From Bryobacteraceae bacterium (GTDB lineage: Bacteria > Acidobacteriota > Terriglobia > Bryobacterales > Bryobacteraceae), in contig JANWVO010000002.1 in NCBI GenBank assembly GCA_025056865.1, forward strand, positions 1 through 64,000: a stretch of 64,000 bases of DNA, given 5' to 3'. How positions within the stretch are numbered: the first letter of the stretch is position 1; every line of letters begins with the position of its first letter. A program made the translations under genes and the position numbers. Positions 50,628 through 60,453 of this stretch are shown in pieces. The notes under the pieces are model-generated. The model worked only from the letters and a program-made list of their open reading frames with translations, ran no database searches and was not told the DNA's origin.

Positions 50628-51884
50628 TCAGCCCGCCGTCATCGTCTCCGCATTCCAGGTGCAGATGCGGCCTTCATAGTAGCTTGTGTTGCACAGCAGC
50701 GCCGGCCCGGCCGCGCGGAAGCCGAACACCGCGTCTTCGAAGTGCGGCTTGCGCGTGCGCACGGCCTCGATGAAATTCGCCATGTGCCGGCGGTGCGCGT
50801 CGGCGGCGGAAACGAAGCGCGTCTCGCCGCTCGCGGGCAGCGTCTTCGCCGTCACCGGCGCCTGCGGGTACTTCTTGCGGTACTCGCGCAGGAACTGCTC
50901 CTGCACCGCTTTCGGGAACGTGTCGATGATGTAGCCCGGCTCGCGCTCCTTCGGATGCCGCGCCAGCGTCACCGTGCGCACGTCGGTGGTCAGCGTGCCT
51001 TCGTTGCCGATGAAGCGGAAGCCGAAATCCTCCTGCGGCTTCGAGCTCTTGAAGTTCACGCGCAGGATGAAGGTGAACTCCGCGTGCTTCTCCGTCTTCG
51101 GATACTCGATCACTGCATACTGCGCGTCCGGCGTTTCGCGTCCGTCGCGCCAGTAGCGGATGCCGCCCGTCGAATAGATCCGCTTCGGGCCCAGCGCGCC
51201 CAGCGCCGTGTGCAGCCCGGTCAGCAGGTGCACGTAGAGGTCGCCCGCCACCGCCGTGCCGTAATCGAGATAGTTGCGCCAGCGGAACAGGCGGATCGGC
51301 TCGAACGGGCGCTTCGGCGCGTGCCCGAGGAAGCGGTCCCAGTCGATGTTGGCCGGCGAGGCGTCCGGCGGAATCGAATACTGCCACGCGCCCATCGCCG
51401 TGTTGCGGTCCAGCCACGCCTCCACCATGTTCAGCTCGCCAATGGCGCCCTCGCGGATGAGCTGGCCGATCTTGTGGAAGCTCAGCGCGCTGGCATACTG
51501 GCTGCCCACCATGAAGATGCGCCCGCTGCGGCGGTGCGCCTCGATGACCTGCCGCCCCTCCTCGATCTTCTGCACCATCGGCTTCTCGCAATAGACGTCC
51601 TTGCCCGCCTCAAGCGCATCGATCGAGATGCGCGCGTGCCAATGGTCGGGCGTCGCGATGATCACCGCGTCGACGTCCTTCCGCGCCAGCACTTCGCGGT
51701 AGTCGCGCGTCGTGAAGATGCCCGGATAGCTCTCCTGCATCTTTTTCAGCCGCCCGTCGTAGACGTCCGCCGCCGCCACGACGCGCACGCCGTCGTTGAG
51801 CAGCGCGTCGCGCACGTCGCCCTGCCCCATGCCGCCCGCGCCGATCAGCGCGATCTGGATCTGGTCGTTCGCCGCGTATCTCAT
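50628..51884 (-). CDS. Gfo/Idh/MocA-family oxidoreductase
   Basis: 418 residues without a signal peptide. Rossmann motif IALIGAGGMGQGDVRDALL, then the Gfo/Idh signature DVYCEKPMVQKIEEGRQVIEAH, with the Lys of the EKP motif. The C-terminal part holds NMVEAWLDRN, VAGDLYVHLLTGL and RYWRDGRETPDAQYAVIEY. NAD(P)-dependent oxidation or reduction of a sugar or inositol is expected. It is paralogous to its upstream neighbour (shared blocks NMVEAW-DRN, GAWQYxIPPDASP, RFLGHAPKRPF). GAGGAGG lies directly between the upstream stop and its ATG. Confidence 0.87.
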   Translation of the reverse strand: MRYAANDQIQIALIGAGGMGQGDVRDALLNDGVRVVAAADVYDGRLKKMQESYPGIFTTRDYREVLARKDVDAVIIATPDHWHARISIDALEAGKDVYCEKPMVQKIEEGRQVIEAHRRSGRIFMVGSQYASALSFHKIGQLIREGAIGELNMVEAWLDRNTAMGAWQYSIPPDASPANIDWDRFLGHAPKRPFEPIRLFRWRNYLDYGTAVAGDLYVHLLTGLHTALGALGPKRIYSTGGIRYWRDGRETPDAQYAVIEYPKTEKHAEFTFILRVNFKSSKPQEDFGFRFIGNEGTLTTDVRTVTLARHPKEREPGYIIDTFPKAVQEQFLREYRKKYPQAPVTAKTLPASGETRFVSAADAHRRHMANFIEAVRTRKPHFEDAVFGFRAAGPALLCNTSYYEGRICTWNAETMTAG

Positions 51885-51894
51885 CGCCGCCTCC

Positions 51895-53235
51895 TCAGCT
51901 CGCCAACTGCATTTTTTCCGGATCCCAGCGCACGGTGCGACCCTCGAAGTAGCTCGTATTGCTGAGCACCGCCGGAGCCGCGGCGCGGAAGCCGAACACG
52001 GCGTCCTCGGTCACCGGCTGCCGCGTGCGCACCGCCTGGAAGAAATTGGCCACATGCTCGTACTGGTCGCTGTAGCCGCGCGGCGGCAGCCAGCGCTCTT
52101 CGCGCGAGCCGTCCATCGTCTCCACGGTCTCTTCCCGCGGCGGATATTTCTTGCGGTGTTCGGCGAGGATCTTCCTCTGGGTCTCGCTGTCGAAGCTGCC
52201 GGCGCTCGTGCCCGGATCGCGCTCGGGCGGCACGCGGATCAGCGTGACGCCGCGGTCAATCAGCAGCACGCCGTCGCTGCCCGTGAACCGGAAGCCCGAA
52301 TTCTCCCCGGCGCCGTTGACGAAATTCACCCGCAGCGCCAGGTTGAAGGCCGGGTGCGATTTCTGCTTCTCGTAGTCGAACAGCCCCACCATCACGTCCG
52401 GCACGTCGCGCCCGTCCTTCCAGTACCGCAGCCCGCCGGCGGCGAAAATCCGCACCGGCCCGAGCGAATCCAGCACAAAGTGCAGGCCGCTGAACAGGTG
52501 CACGAACAGGTCGCCGGCGACGCCGGTGCCGTAGTCCTGGTAATTCCGCCAGCGGAAGACGCGCACCGGGTCGAAGGGCCGCTTCGGCGCATGGCCGAGG
52601 AAACGGTCCCAGTCCACCGTCTCCGGCGAAGCGTCCGGCGGGATCGGATACTGCCACGCGCCAAGCGCCGAGTTGCGGTCCCACCACGCCTCCACCATGT
52701 TCAGCTCGCCGATCGCGCCGTCGAGATAGAGCTCGCGCGCCTTGGCGTAGACGGCGCTCGAAACGCGCTGGCTGCCCACCTCCACGATGCGGCTGGTGCG
52801 GCGCGCGGCTTCGATGACCTTCATCCCCTCTTCCACGCGCTGCACCATCGGCTTCTGGATGTAGACGTCCTTGCCGGCTTCCATCGCCTCGATGGCGATG
52901 CGCGCGTGCCAGTGGTCCGGCGTGGCGATGAGCACCGCATCGACGTCCTTCCGCGCCAGCACCTCCCGGTAGTCGCGCGTGACGAAGAGATCCTTGCCGT
53001 AAATCTCCTGCGCGCGGACGAGCCGTCCCTGGTAGATGTCGCACACGCCGACCAGCTTCGTGCCGGGGACGCTCGCCGCCGTGCGCGTGTCCTCCGAGCC
53101 CATGATGCCCCAGCCGATCGTGGCAAACTGGATACGGTCATTCGGCGACCGGCCGGCCTGCTGCGCCGCAGCCGCCGGCAGAGCCGAGGCCGTGACGGCC
53201 GTGGTCTTCAGGAAATGACGCCGCGTGGTTGGCAT
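51895..53235 (-). CDS. Tat-exported Gfo/Idh/MocA-family oxidoreductase
   Basis: 446 residues. Tat signal TTRRHFLKTTAVTASALPAAAAQQ. Rossmann motif IQFATIGWGIMGSEDTR, then DVYIQKPMVQRVEEGMKVIEAA, where the usual EKP is QKP. The C-terminal domain resembles its downstream paralog closely (NMVEAWWDRN, GVAGDLFVHLFSGL). The tandem pair, one with a Tat signal and one without, suggests periplasmic and cytoplasmic steps on related sugars, or redundancy. First gene of the minus-strand run. Confidence 0.88.
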   Translation of the reverse strand: MPTTRRHFLKTTAVTASALPAAAAQQAGRSPNDRIQFATIGWGIMGSEDTRTAASVPGTKLVGVCDIYQGRLVRAQEIYGKDLFVTRDYREVLARKDVDAVLIATPDHWHARIAIEAMEAGKDVYIQKPMVQRVEEGMKVIEAARRTSRIVEVGSQRVSSAVYAKARELYLDGAIGELNMVEAWWDRNSALGAWQYPIPPDASPETVDWDRFLGHAPKRPFDPVRVFRWRNYQDYGTGVAGDLFVHLFSGLHFVLDSLGPVRIFAAGGLRYWKDGRDVPDVMVGLFDYEKQKSHPAFNLALRVNFVNGAGENSGFRFTGSDGVLLIDRGVTLIRVPPERDPGTSAGSFDSETQRKILAEHRKKYPPREETVETMDGSREERWLPPRGYSDQYEHVANFFQAVRTRQPVTEDAVFGFRAAAPAVLSNTSYFEGRTVRWDPEKMQLAS

Positions 53236-53282
53236 GCCTTCATTCTAGCCGCCGCGGCCGCCGCTGGAGAGGCAGGGGCACG

Positions 53283-54143
53283 ATGGCGCATTTTCGCCTG
53301 AGCGAGCGCATTTGCCTCGCCTATTTCGCCTACACCGCAACCGTGGCCGCGTTGCGGCCGCTGCCGTTGCCGGTGCGCCTGGAGGTGTGGGCCGCCGACG
53401 CAGGCGTGTTCCTGATCCTGTGGCTCCTGTCGCGGCCGGCCACCGCGCAGCGCCCCCCGGCCGCCGTCCTCCGGGACTGGTTTCCGCTGGCTCTCATTCT
53501 GCTCGCCTACCGGCAGATGGGCTGGATGGCGCTTCCGCACGAAAACCGGAATTTCGAAAATTTCTGGATCGGGCTGGACCGGCTGCTGCTGCACAAAATG
53601 GGGCTGAAATCGGGCATCGAATTCTTCGGCCCGCTGCTTCCAAATCTGCTGGAGCTTTCCTACCTGCTCGTCTATGTCATGCCGGTGGCCGCAGTGGCGG
53701 TCCTCTACGGCTTCGGCGCCAGGCAACGGCTGGACGCCGCCTACCGCATCGTCCTTTCCGCCACGCTCGCCTCGTATGCGCTGTATCCATTCTTCCCGAG
53801 CGAGCCGCCCCGCTCGGTGTTTCCCGCCGACGATCTGCCGCTGATGAGCGCCCTGCGCTCGTTCAATCTCCGGATCCTGGGCGCCTACGGGATTCACATG
53901 AGCGTCTTTCCCAGCGGACACGCGGCGGCGGCGTTTTCCTGCGCGTTCGCCGTCCGCCGCCTGCTGCCGGAGCGGCCCGCCGTCGGCCTCGCGTTTCTCG
54001 TGCTGGCCGTGTTGATCGCCGTGGCCACCGTGTATGGCCGCTACCACTTCGCCGTCGACACGGCCGCGGGCCTTCTCATGGCGCTGGGCGCGGATTGGCT
54101 GCACGCCGGCTCCGCGCGTGCCGCCGTCCGCAGCCGCCGGTGA
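53283..54143 (+). CDS. PAP2-superfamily membrane phosphatase/phosphotransferase
   Basis: 286 residues with about six hydrophobic segments. PAP2 motifs FPSGHAAAAFS and GRYHFAVDTAAGLLMA are near the C-terminus. The first motif (KxxxxxxRP) is not clear. The architecture resembles the Aur1/Ipt1-like PAP2 subgroup, whose members transfer head groups onto lipids. It is divergent from the Gfo/Idh run and precedes the unknown gene at 54275. Confidence 0.8.
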   Translation: MAHFRLSERICLAYFAYTATVAALRPLPLPVRLEVWAADAGVFLILWLLSRPATAQRPPAAVLRDWFPLALILLAYRQMGWMALPHENRNFENFWIGLDRLLLHKMGLKSGIEFFGPLLPNLLELSYLLVYVMPVAAVAVLYGFGARQRLDAAYRIVLSATLASYALYPFFPSEPPRSVFPADDLPLMSALRSFNLRILGAYGIHMSVFPSGHAAAAFSCAFAVRRLLPERPAVGLAFLVLAVLIAVATVYGRYHFAVDTAAGLLMALGADWLHAGSARAAVRSRR

Positions 54144-54274
54144 CGCGGGGCGCGGGAAGCCACAGACTCTCTCCGCCGCACTGGCAGGCGCGTGTGCGGC
54201 CCGGGGAAAGGGCCACGCTGTATGCTGGGAATGCTGCCGGAGCTGAATCCGGCGATTCTGGAGGGGACGGCGCG

Positions 54275-55651
54275 GTGCTGCTCGCGGCCGCAATGACGAT
54301 CATCCTGGCCTGGCCGGAAGCGTCGCCGGAAGCCGTGCGGCGCGCGCAGGAGCTGGGCGCCCAAACCGTGGTTGTGCCTCTCTCCGGAAAGGCTCCTTCC
54401 GGCGTGGGCGTGGAAGTGATTGCCGCCACGGCCGCGTCAGGCGACGCCATCGCGGCAGCGCGGCAGGCGGGCTATTCCGGCGTCATGATCCACGCGCCAG
54501 AGCGCGAAGCGGATCTCCGCCTGCTGCTGGCCTCGCATGGCCGCTTTGTCCGCATCGTGTCGCTGGCGCCTTCGCAGGCTCACTGGGACGTGAGCCCGGC
54601 CATGGCCGCCGTGCGCGCCGGCCAGTGGCCTGGCCTGCGGCGGGCCGACGAGGCCGCCGGGGCTACGGAACTCCCGTGGATCAACGCGAATCTGCATCTT
54701 TACTCGTGGCTCGAAGGTTTCTTCCCGGGCCGCGAACCCGTGCTGGACTACGAGCCGCCGGCGGAGACGCTGCAATTCGAGGGCGCCGAGACGGCGCTGG
54801 CGGAAGCGTGGGCCTTCGGCGGCTCGGTGATCCTCCGCCTGCCGTCCTTCTACCGCGAGGGCCTGGCGCGCGGCGATGCGCGGGCCCTGGCCGCCTGGGA
54901 ACGGCTGCGGCAGGTGGCGGAATTTCTTCGCCGCAGCGGCGGCGGGCCGCGCGAGCCGGCCTCGACGCTGGCCATTCTGATCCCCGCGTGGAATGACGAG
55001 TTCGAAGAGATCCTCAACCTGGCCTGGCGGCAGCAGCTTTCCCCCCGCGCGATTCCCGCAGAGCGATTCGATGCGCCGCGCGGCCTGCGGCTGGCCGCCG
55101 TGCCCAACCACACGCCGCCGCCGGAGACGCAGCGGCGGCTGCGCGCCTTTGCCGCCGCCGGCGGCCACGTGCTCGTCACGCCGGAGCCGGGCCGGACCGC
55201 CGAACGGTGGTGGGGCGAAGCCGGGCCGCCGGATCAACAGGACGGCCTGGAAATGTTCCGGCTGGGACGCGGCACCATCCGGCTGCTGGAGGAGCCGGCG
55301 CTGGATCCCTTCGTCTTCGCCCTCGACCTGCGCGAGCAGCTCGGCATGGACAACCCGCTCGGCCGCGGCCTGCACGGCCTCGACGTGCGCCTGTGGAACG
55401 CTTCCACGGTGCTGCCCGTGCTGCGGCGCAGCGGGCAGGGGCGGGTGCTGGTGGTGCTGATCGCCTACGGCCGCTGGCTGGACCACGACTTTCTGGCGGG
55501 CGCGCGCGGTTCCTTCCGCGCCGCCCGGATGGAGATGCCCGCGGCCCCCGCGGCGGCGGTGAAGCTGATGCCGCGCGGCGGGCGTGTAGAATGGAACCAG
55601 CCTGGGCTTCACCGCATCGCCATCGTCACGCTCGAGGAGTCTGGCCGATGA
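54275..55651 (+). CDS. protein of unknown function, possibly exported
   Basis: 458 residues from a GTG preceded by GGAGGGGA (54260-54267). The first residues (LLAAAMTIILAWPEAS) could be a short signal peptide. An ATG at 54293 is the alternative start. The middle reads as alternating helix and strand (QELGAQTVVVPLSG, VLDYEPPAETLQFEG, EFEEILNLAWRQQLSP). A later segment, RGLRLAAVPNHTPPPETQRRLRAFAAAGGHVLVTPE, is reminiscent of the glutamine-amidotransferase-like domain of GH42 beta-galactosidases. I recognise no catalytic pair, so function is left open. Its stop overlaps the DUF362 start as ATGA. Confidence 0.6.
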   Translation: MLLAAAMTIILAWPEASPEAVRRAQELGAQTVVVPLSGKAPSGVGVEVIAATAASGDAIAAARQAGYSGVMIHAPEREADLRLLLASHGRFVRIVSLAPSQAHWDVSPAMAAVRAGQWPGLRRADEAAGATELPWINANLHLYSWLEGFFPGREPVLDYEPPAETLQFEGAETALAEAWAFGGSVILRLPSFYREGLARGDARALAAWERLRQVAEFLRRSGGGPREPASTLAILIPAWNDEFEEILNLAWRQQLSPRAIPAERFDAPRGLRLAAVPNHTPPPETQRRLRAFAAAGGHVLVTPEPGRTAERWWGEAGPPDQQDGLEMFRLGRGTIRLLEEPALDPFVFALDLREQLGMDNPLGRGLHGLDVRLWNASTVLPVLRRSGQGRVLVVLIAYGRWLDHDFLAGARGSFRAARMEMPAAPAAAVKLMPRGGRVEWNQPGLHRIAIVTLEESGR

Positions 55652-56901
55652 CCATCACGCGCCGCCAGATGCTGGGCGCGCTTGCCGCCGCCCCTGCCAC
55701 GGCCGCCCCCGCGCCCTATTTCGGTCTGCACGATTTCATCGAGCAGCACCCGAAAGCCGTCTTCCTCCGCCGCACGCGCGTTCCCCACAAGATGGACCGC
55801 GAGGCCAAGTTCCGCGAGGGTCTTGAGCTGGCCCGCCAGATTTTCGTCCGCAAGACCGAACCGGGCATCCCGATCACGCACCGCATCCTGCTGAAGCCGA
55901 ACATCACCAGCGTGCGCAGCCGCCACCGCCCGGATGAAGAGAACTGGGGCACAGGCACGGACCCGGATTTTTACGAGGGGCTCATTGTCGGGCTGAAAGA
56001 GCTGGGCCTGCGGAAATTCCACTCGGTGGAAACCAACCTCTATCACGCCTGGCACTACCGCGGCTTCATCGACATCCACGAGCGGCACGGCGTCGAAATG
56101 AACGAGCCGGAGCAGAACTACCGCCCGCCGCGCGCCGCGCGCGAAATCGTGTGGTCGAAGGTCCCCGGCGGCGTCGTCTATGACCGCATTCCGCACCACT
56201 GGCCCGTCAACGCGCCGGACACCTGGCTGCTGAACATCGCCAAGTGGAAGGGCCATTCGATGTGCCTGACGCAGGCGGTGAAGAACGAGCAGGGCCTGGT
56301 CTGCATGCCCTTCATCCGCTTCTGCTCCGGCATGCGCATGGTGGCCGGCGTTCCTGAAGTGATGAAGCCGCACATGTGCCGCGACGCGGCCGAACGCGTG
56401 CAGCGCTACTTCGAGAACCATCTCAGGACGGGCTACCGCCGCTATCAGGCGCGCGCGGAGGACAACCTGGTCAGCCCGCTGGCGCAGGAGATCTGGGCGC
56501 ACAAGACGCTCGACAACCAGAGCGTGCTCAGAACCGGGCTGGCCATCATCGAAGGCATCTACGGGCGCGACGGCGACGGCTTCGGCCTCGGCAACGACTA
56601 TCTCACCAACCTCGTAATGTTCTCGAAGGACAAGTTCCGGCTCGACGTGATCGGCCTGTGGCTGGGCGGCCACGAGCCGGGCAACGTCTACCTTTACCGG
56701 ATTGCGAAGGAGCGCGGCCTGAGCGACACGTTCAACCCCTGGGAAATCGACCTTTACGAGTGGACCGACGCAGGCCCTGTGCCGCGGAAACTCACCGATT
56801 TCCCGCGCCATGAGCTGAAGAGCATCTACCTGCGGATGCCCGGCGAGCCGCTGCTGCATCTGGCCAATGAGCCGGTGGATTACGGGAAGCTGAAATTCTG
56901 A
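55648..56901 (+). CDS. DUF362-domain protein, Tat-exported
   Basis: 417 residues. Tat motif TRRQMLGALAAAPATAAPAP. The DUF362 core: HRILLKPNITSVRSRHRPD, GLKELGLRKFHSVE, WLLNIAKWKGHSMCLTQAVKN and IYGRDGDGFGLGNDYL. No [4Fe-4S] ferredoxin motif is seen, which some members have. The reaction is unknown. Coupled by ATGA to the preceding unknown gene, so the two products are probably made together. Confidence 0.75.
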   Translation: MTITRRQMLGALAAAPATAAPAPYFGLHDFIEQHPKAVFLRRTRVPHKMDREAKFREGLELARQIFVRKTEPGIPITHRILLKPNITSVRSRHRPDEENWGTGTDPDFYEGLIVGLKELGLRKFHSVETNLYHAWHYRGFIDIHERHGVEMNEPEQNYRPPRAAREIVWSKVPGGVVYDRIPHHWPVNAPDTWLLNIAKWKGHSMCLTQAVKNEQGLVCMPFIRFCSGMRMVAGVPEVMKPHMCRDAAERVQRYFENHLRTGYRRYQARAEDNLVSPLAQEIWAHKTLDNQSVLRTGLAIIEGIYGRDGDGFGLGNDYLTNLVMFSKDKFRLDVIGLWLGGHEPGNVYLYRIAKERGLSDTFNPWEIDLYEWTDAGPVPRKLTDFPRHELKSIYLRMPGEPLLHLANEPVDYGKLKF

Positions 56902-57050
56902 GCCATTTTCCGGGAATTCCCGCCGCTTTCTGCGGCTGATACGGCGGAGATTCCCCGTGCCGGGCTGGAACCGGTCCGGCCGCAACCTTCATTGCTCGCA
57001 CGTCTGCGGCGGCCCTTCTTCCCTGCCGTCAGCCTTGCAGCCGCCGCCCC

Positions 57051-58940
57051 TCAGCCAGCCTTGCGGAGGAAGGCGACGAATTCCTGCGGATTTCTCGTCA
57101 GGCCGGGGAACGTGGCGATCACGCTGCCTTCCGGGGAAAAGATGGCGTAGAAGGGAATGGCCACGGTCTGGAACAGCTCCTGCTGGCGGCGCTGGTTGGC
57201 CTCGCTCGCCGCGTCGGTTCCGTCCGTGTAAAGCTCGATCAGCACGAAGCGCGCGAGCTCGGCGGCCACTTCGGGGCGCGGGAACATGTTCGCCTTCATC
57301 CAGTGGCAGTTGGTGCAGGCGTAGCCGGTGAAGGCCACAAGGATGGGCCGGTTTTCCGCCTTTGCCCGCTGAAGCGCGGCCTCCCAGTCATTCTTCAGCC
57401 ACCGCGCGGCCTCGCTGCGCGCCGCGCCCTGCAAACCGAACCCCTCGGCCGGTGCGGGGATGTAAGCCTCCAGCTCGCCCAGCCGGGCGCCGAACATGCC
57501 CGGCAGCAGGCTGAGGGCAAAGCCGAGCAGCAGCGTGGCGGCCAGCAGCCGGCCAGGCTTCAGCTCTTCGTCGCGGCGGACGCCTTCCATGGGGATCCAC
57601 CCGAGCAGATACAGGCCCGGCAGCGCGAACAGCACCACCCAGAAGGCCAGGAAGCGCTCGCGCGTGAGCAGGTTCCATTGCAGCACCTGATCCACGTTGG
57701 CGAGATACTTCAACATCCCGGCGAGGATCAGAAAGCCGAGCACGACCTTCAGCCTCGACATCCAGCCGCCGCTCTTGGGCAGCTTCTTCAGATACGAGGG
57801 GAACAGCGCGAGCAGGAAAAATGGCGAAGACAGCGCCGCGGAGAAGGCCAGCATGCCGAGGGCCGGCTGCATCCGGTCTCCGGTGACGGAGGCGGCCAGC
57901 AGCGTGCCCATGAACGGGCCGACGCAGGCGAAGGCGGCCAGCGTGAAGGTCAGCCCCATCAGCAGCGTGCCCAGAAAACCGCCGCGCGAACTGGCCATGT
58001 TGAGCCGGGTGAGCACGCTGGCCGGAATGGCCAGCTCGAACGCGCCCAGCAGGCTGAGGCCGAAGACGAAGAAGACGAGGCTGATGAAGCCGTTCACCCA
58101 CGGGTTGGAGCCGAGCTGCACGACGGCGAACGGCCCGAGCGCCGCGCTGAGGCCCAGCCCGATGCCGGTGAACAGGAGGATGATGCCAAGGCAGAACACG
58201 AGCGCCTGCCTGAGCACGGCGAACCGCGACGACCCCGCCTGGCTGAGGAAGAACGTCATCGTGATCGGGATCATCGGAAAGACGCACGGCGTAAAGACCG
58301 CCGCCAGGCCGAAGCCGAAGGCCAGCAGCAGGAACGGCCCGAGCGGCTGCGCCGGCTGCCGGCTGGCGGCGGGACCTTTGCCGGAGGGAGCCTGGGCCGC
58401 GGAGGAAGCCGCCTCCGGCGTGAAGAGCTTCAGGCCATCGAGCGGCGCTTTCGGCGGCGCGGGCGCGCCCGGATCGATGGTGATCTTCGCCGAAGCCGTG
58501 ACGCGCCGGGGCGGCAGGCATTCCTTGTCCGTGCACAACTGATAGCGCATGCGCGCCGTGAGCTCGTGCTCTCCCGCGGGCGCATCGGGCCTGAGGCGGA
58601 TGACGAACTGGAAGGTGGCCGTCTTTTCGTAGGTCTCGGCGTCGATCTGGAAGTTGGGATCGAATTTGCGCTGCGGCGCCGGATACCAGATCTGCCATTC
58701 GGCGACCGCCGGGCTTTCTTCAAGCACGATGGTGGTGATGATGGGCCCGCCCTTCGGCGTGGTCATCGAGTACATGTGCCACGGCTCTTCCAGCTCGAGC
58801 CGGAGCGCGGCGGTGAACTCGGCGCCGGGGGGCACGCGCTGCGCCGAGGGCGTGAGCGTCCAGCGGGCGGGGTTTTTCAGTTGCGCCGCCAGCGGGGATG
58901 CGATCGCCAGCAGGAGGCTAGCCAGCCAGAGCCGTGCCAT
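57051..58940 (-). CDS. dsbD: thiol:disulfide interchange protein DsbD
   Basis: 629 residues. Signal peptide ([20 protein letters not shown]). A periplasmic DsbD-alpha-like domain carries a CTDKEC pair near residues 134-139. The membrane part, about residues 210-520, has conserved Cys in FTPCVFPM and FACVGPF. The C-terminal thioredoxin domain has the CxxC pair in [10 protein letters not shown] (about 541/544). It passes electrons from cytoplasmic thioredoxin to periplasmic thiol proteins. The gene overlaps the plsX end by 23 bases, so it is the last of rpmF-plsX-dsbD. Confidence 0.9.
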   Translation of the reverse strand: MARLWLASLLLAIASPLAAQLKNPARWTLTPSAQRVPPGAEFTAALRLELEEPWHMYSMTTPKGGPIITTIVLEESPAVAEWQIWYPAPQRKFDPNFQIDAETYEKTATFQFVIRLRPDAPAGEHELTARMRYQLCTDKECLPPRRVTASAKITIDPGAPAPPKAPLDGLKLFTPEAASSAAQAPSGKGPAASRQPAQPLGPFLLLAFGFGLAAVFTPCVFPMIPITMTFFLSQAGSSRFAVLRQALVFCLGIILLFTGIGLGLSAALGPFAVVQLGSNPWVNGFISLVFFVFGLSLLGAFELAIPASVLTRLNMASSRGGFLGTLLMGLTFTLAAFACVGPFMGTLLAASVTGDRMQPALGMLAFSAALSSPFFLLALFPSYLKKLPKSGGWMSRLKVVLGFLILAGMLKYLANVDQVLQWNLLTRERFLAFWVVLFALPGLYLLGWIPMEGVRRDEELKPGRLLAATLLLGFALSLLPGMFGARLGELEAYIPAPAEGFGLQGAARSEAARWLKNDWEAALQRAKAENRPILVAFTGYACTNCHWMKANMFPRPEVAAELARFVLIELYTDGTDAASEANQRRQQELFQTVAIPFYAIFSPEGSVIATFPGLTRNPQEFVAFLRKAG

Positions 58941-59946
58941 TCTCGGCCTGCCAGCGCGCAATTTCGCTCTCGATGCGGGCGTTGACGCGCTCGGCGGCGC
59001 TTTCCGTGGCGACGCGGATCGCGTTCCGGATGGCATTGTCGTTGGATCTCCCATGGCAGATGATGACGACCCCCTTGACGCCGAGCAGCGGTGCGCCGCC
59101 GTACTCGGAATAGTCCATCCGCTTGCGGAAATCCTTGAGCGCCTGGCGGCTGAGCACGTAGCCGATCTTGCTGGCGACGGTGGACTCGAAGGACTCCTTC
59201 AGCATGTGCTTGATGATTTCGACGAGCCCTTCGCTGACCTTGAGCGCGACGTTGCCCACGAAGCCGTCGCAGACGATGACGTCGGCGTTGCCGGTGTAGA
59301 GGTCGCGCCCCTCGACATTTCCGATGAAATTCAGCGGCAGCGTGCGGATGAGCGCATGGGCGGCGCGCGTCAGCTCATTGCCCTTGTGTTCTTCTTCGCC
59401 GATGGAGAGGATGCCGACGCGCGGCGACTCGGTGTGGAAGACGAGCCGGGAATACACGTCGCCCATCACGGCGAACTGGCTGAGCATCTTGGGCGTCGAG
59501 TCGACGTTGGCGCCGACGTCGATCATCACCGCAGGCTTGCCCTTGATGGTGGGGAAGGGGTTGGCCAGCGCGGGGCGGTCGACGCCCGGAATCATGCCGA
59601 GCACGGTCTTGGCGATGGCCATCACCGCCCCGGTGTTGCCCGCCGAGACGAGGCCGTCGGCCTGCCCGTCGCGGACCAGGCGCGCGGCGACGCGGATGCT
59701 GGAGTCGCGCTTGGTGCGGAGGACCTTGGCGGGGTTGTCCTCCATGGTGACCACTTCGCTGGCGTGGACGATCTCGATGGGGAGCTTCTTCCAGTCCCCC
59801 TGGCGGTCGAGCTCCGCCCGCAGCACGTCCTGCTTGCCGACAAGAAGGATGTTGACGTCCTGCGTGCGGGCGGCCGCGACGGCGCCCTGGACTTCGGGAA
59901 TGGGGGCGTGGTCGCCCCCCATGGCGTCCACGGCAATGGTGAGCAT
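58918..59946 (-). CDS. plsX: phosphate acyltransferase PlsX
   Basis: 342 residues. Makes acyl-phosphate from acyl-ACP for phospholipid synthesis. Family motifs: [64 protein letters not shown] and [15 protein letters not shown]. Located 39 bp after rpmF, the order found in many bacteria. The usual next gene, fabH, is replaced by dsbD here. Confidence 0.94.
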   Translation of the reverse strand: MLTIAVDAMGGDHAPIPEVQGAVAAARTQDVNILLVGKQDVLRAELDRQGDWKKLPIEIVHASEVVTMEDNPAKVLRTKRDSSIRVAARLVRDGQADGLVSAGNTGAVMAIAKTVLGMIPGVDRPALANPFPTIKGKPAVMIDVGANVDSTPKMLSQFAVMGDVYSRLVFHTESPRVGILSIGEEEHKGNELTRAAHALIRTLPLNFIGNVEGRDLYTGNADVIVCDGFVGNVALKVSEGLVEIIKHMLKESFESTVASKIGYVLSRQALKDFRKRMDYSEYGGAPLLGVKGVVIICHGRSNDNAIRNAIRVATESAAERVNARIESEIARWQAENGTALAG

Positions 59947-59985
59947 GAGGTCCGGGTGCGGCTCGGGCCCGGCGCGAGCGCCGGC

Positions 59986-60168
59986 TTATTCCTGGACGAC
60001 TTCGATGACCTCGCGCGTCTTGTACCACCCGCAGTGCGGGCAGGCGCGGTGAGGCAGTTTCATCTCATGGCACTTCGGACATTCGCTCAGTCCGGCGGGC
60101 TTCAGATGATCATGGGCCCGGCGCGTGGACGTACGACGCTTCGAGTGACGGCGTTTTGGATTGGGCAT
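59986..60168 (-). CDS. rpmF: 50S ribosomal protein L32
   Basis: 60 residues. MPNPKRRHSKRRTSTRRAHD start, then a zinc ribbon CPKCHEMKLPHRACPHCGWY of the Cys4 type. Full length. First gene of rpmF-plsX-dsbD. The 285 bp before it, up to the divergent synthase gene, shows no further gene I can support. Confidence 0.95.
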   Translation of the reverse strand: MPNPKRRHSKRRTSTRRAHDHLKPAGLSECPKCHEMKLPHRACPHCGWYKTREVIEVVQE

Positions 60169-60453
60169 CTCGACTCTTCCTGGAAAACTGTCCTTCCGGC
60201 CCTCAGCCAGAAGCGGATGACAGGCAAGACTTTTTCATTGTAAAACACGCCTGCTGCGGCTGTCATCTGCCCCGCGCGGGGCCGGCTTTCCGCGCCGCCG
60301 CCCCCGTGCACGCGAGCGAGAGTCCGCGGCCGCCGGCGCCGGACGAACGCACCCGGCCCGCGCGTACAGAGATTCCGGCATGGGGATACAGCCCCCGCGG
60401 GATTCCGCCGCGGGCGATGCTGCCGGACACTGGAGCAGGAAAGGAGCACACCC

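Noticed and set aside
54222-54295. A 24-codon open frame just before the unknown gene at 54275
   Set aside because: It overlaps the ribosome binding site and start of the larger gene and has no support of its own.
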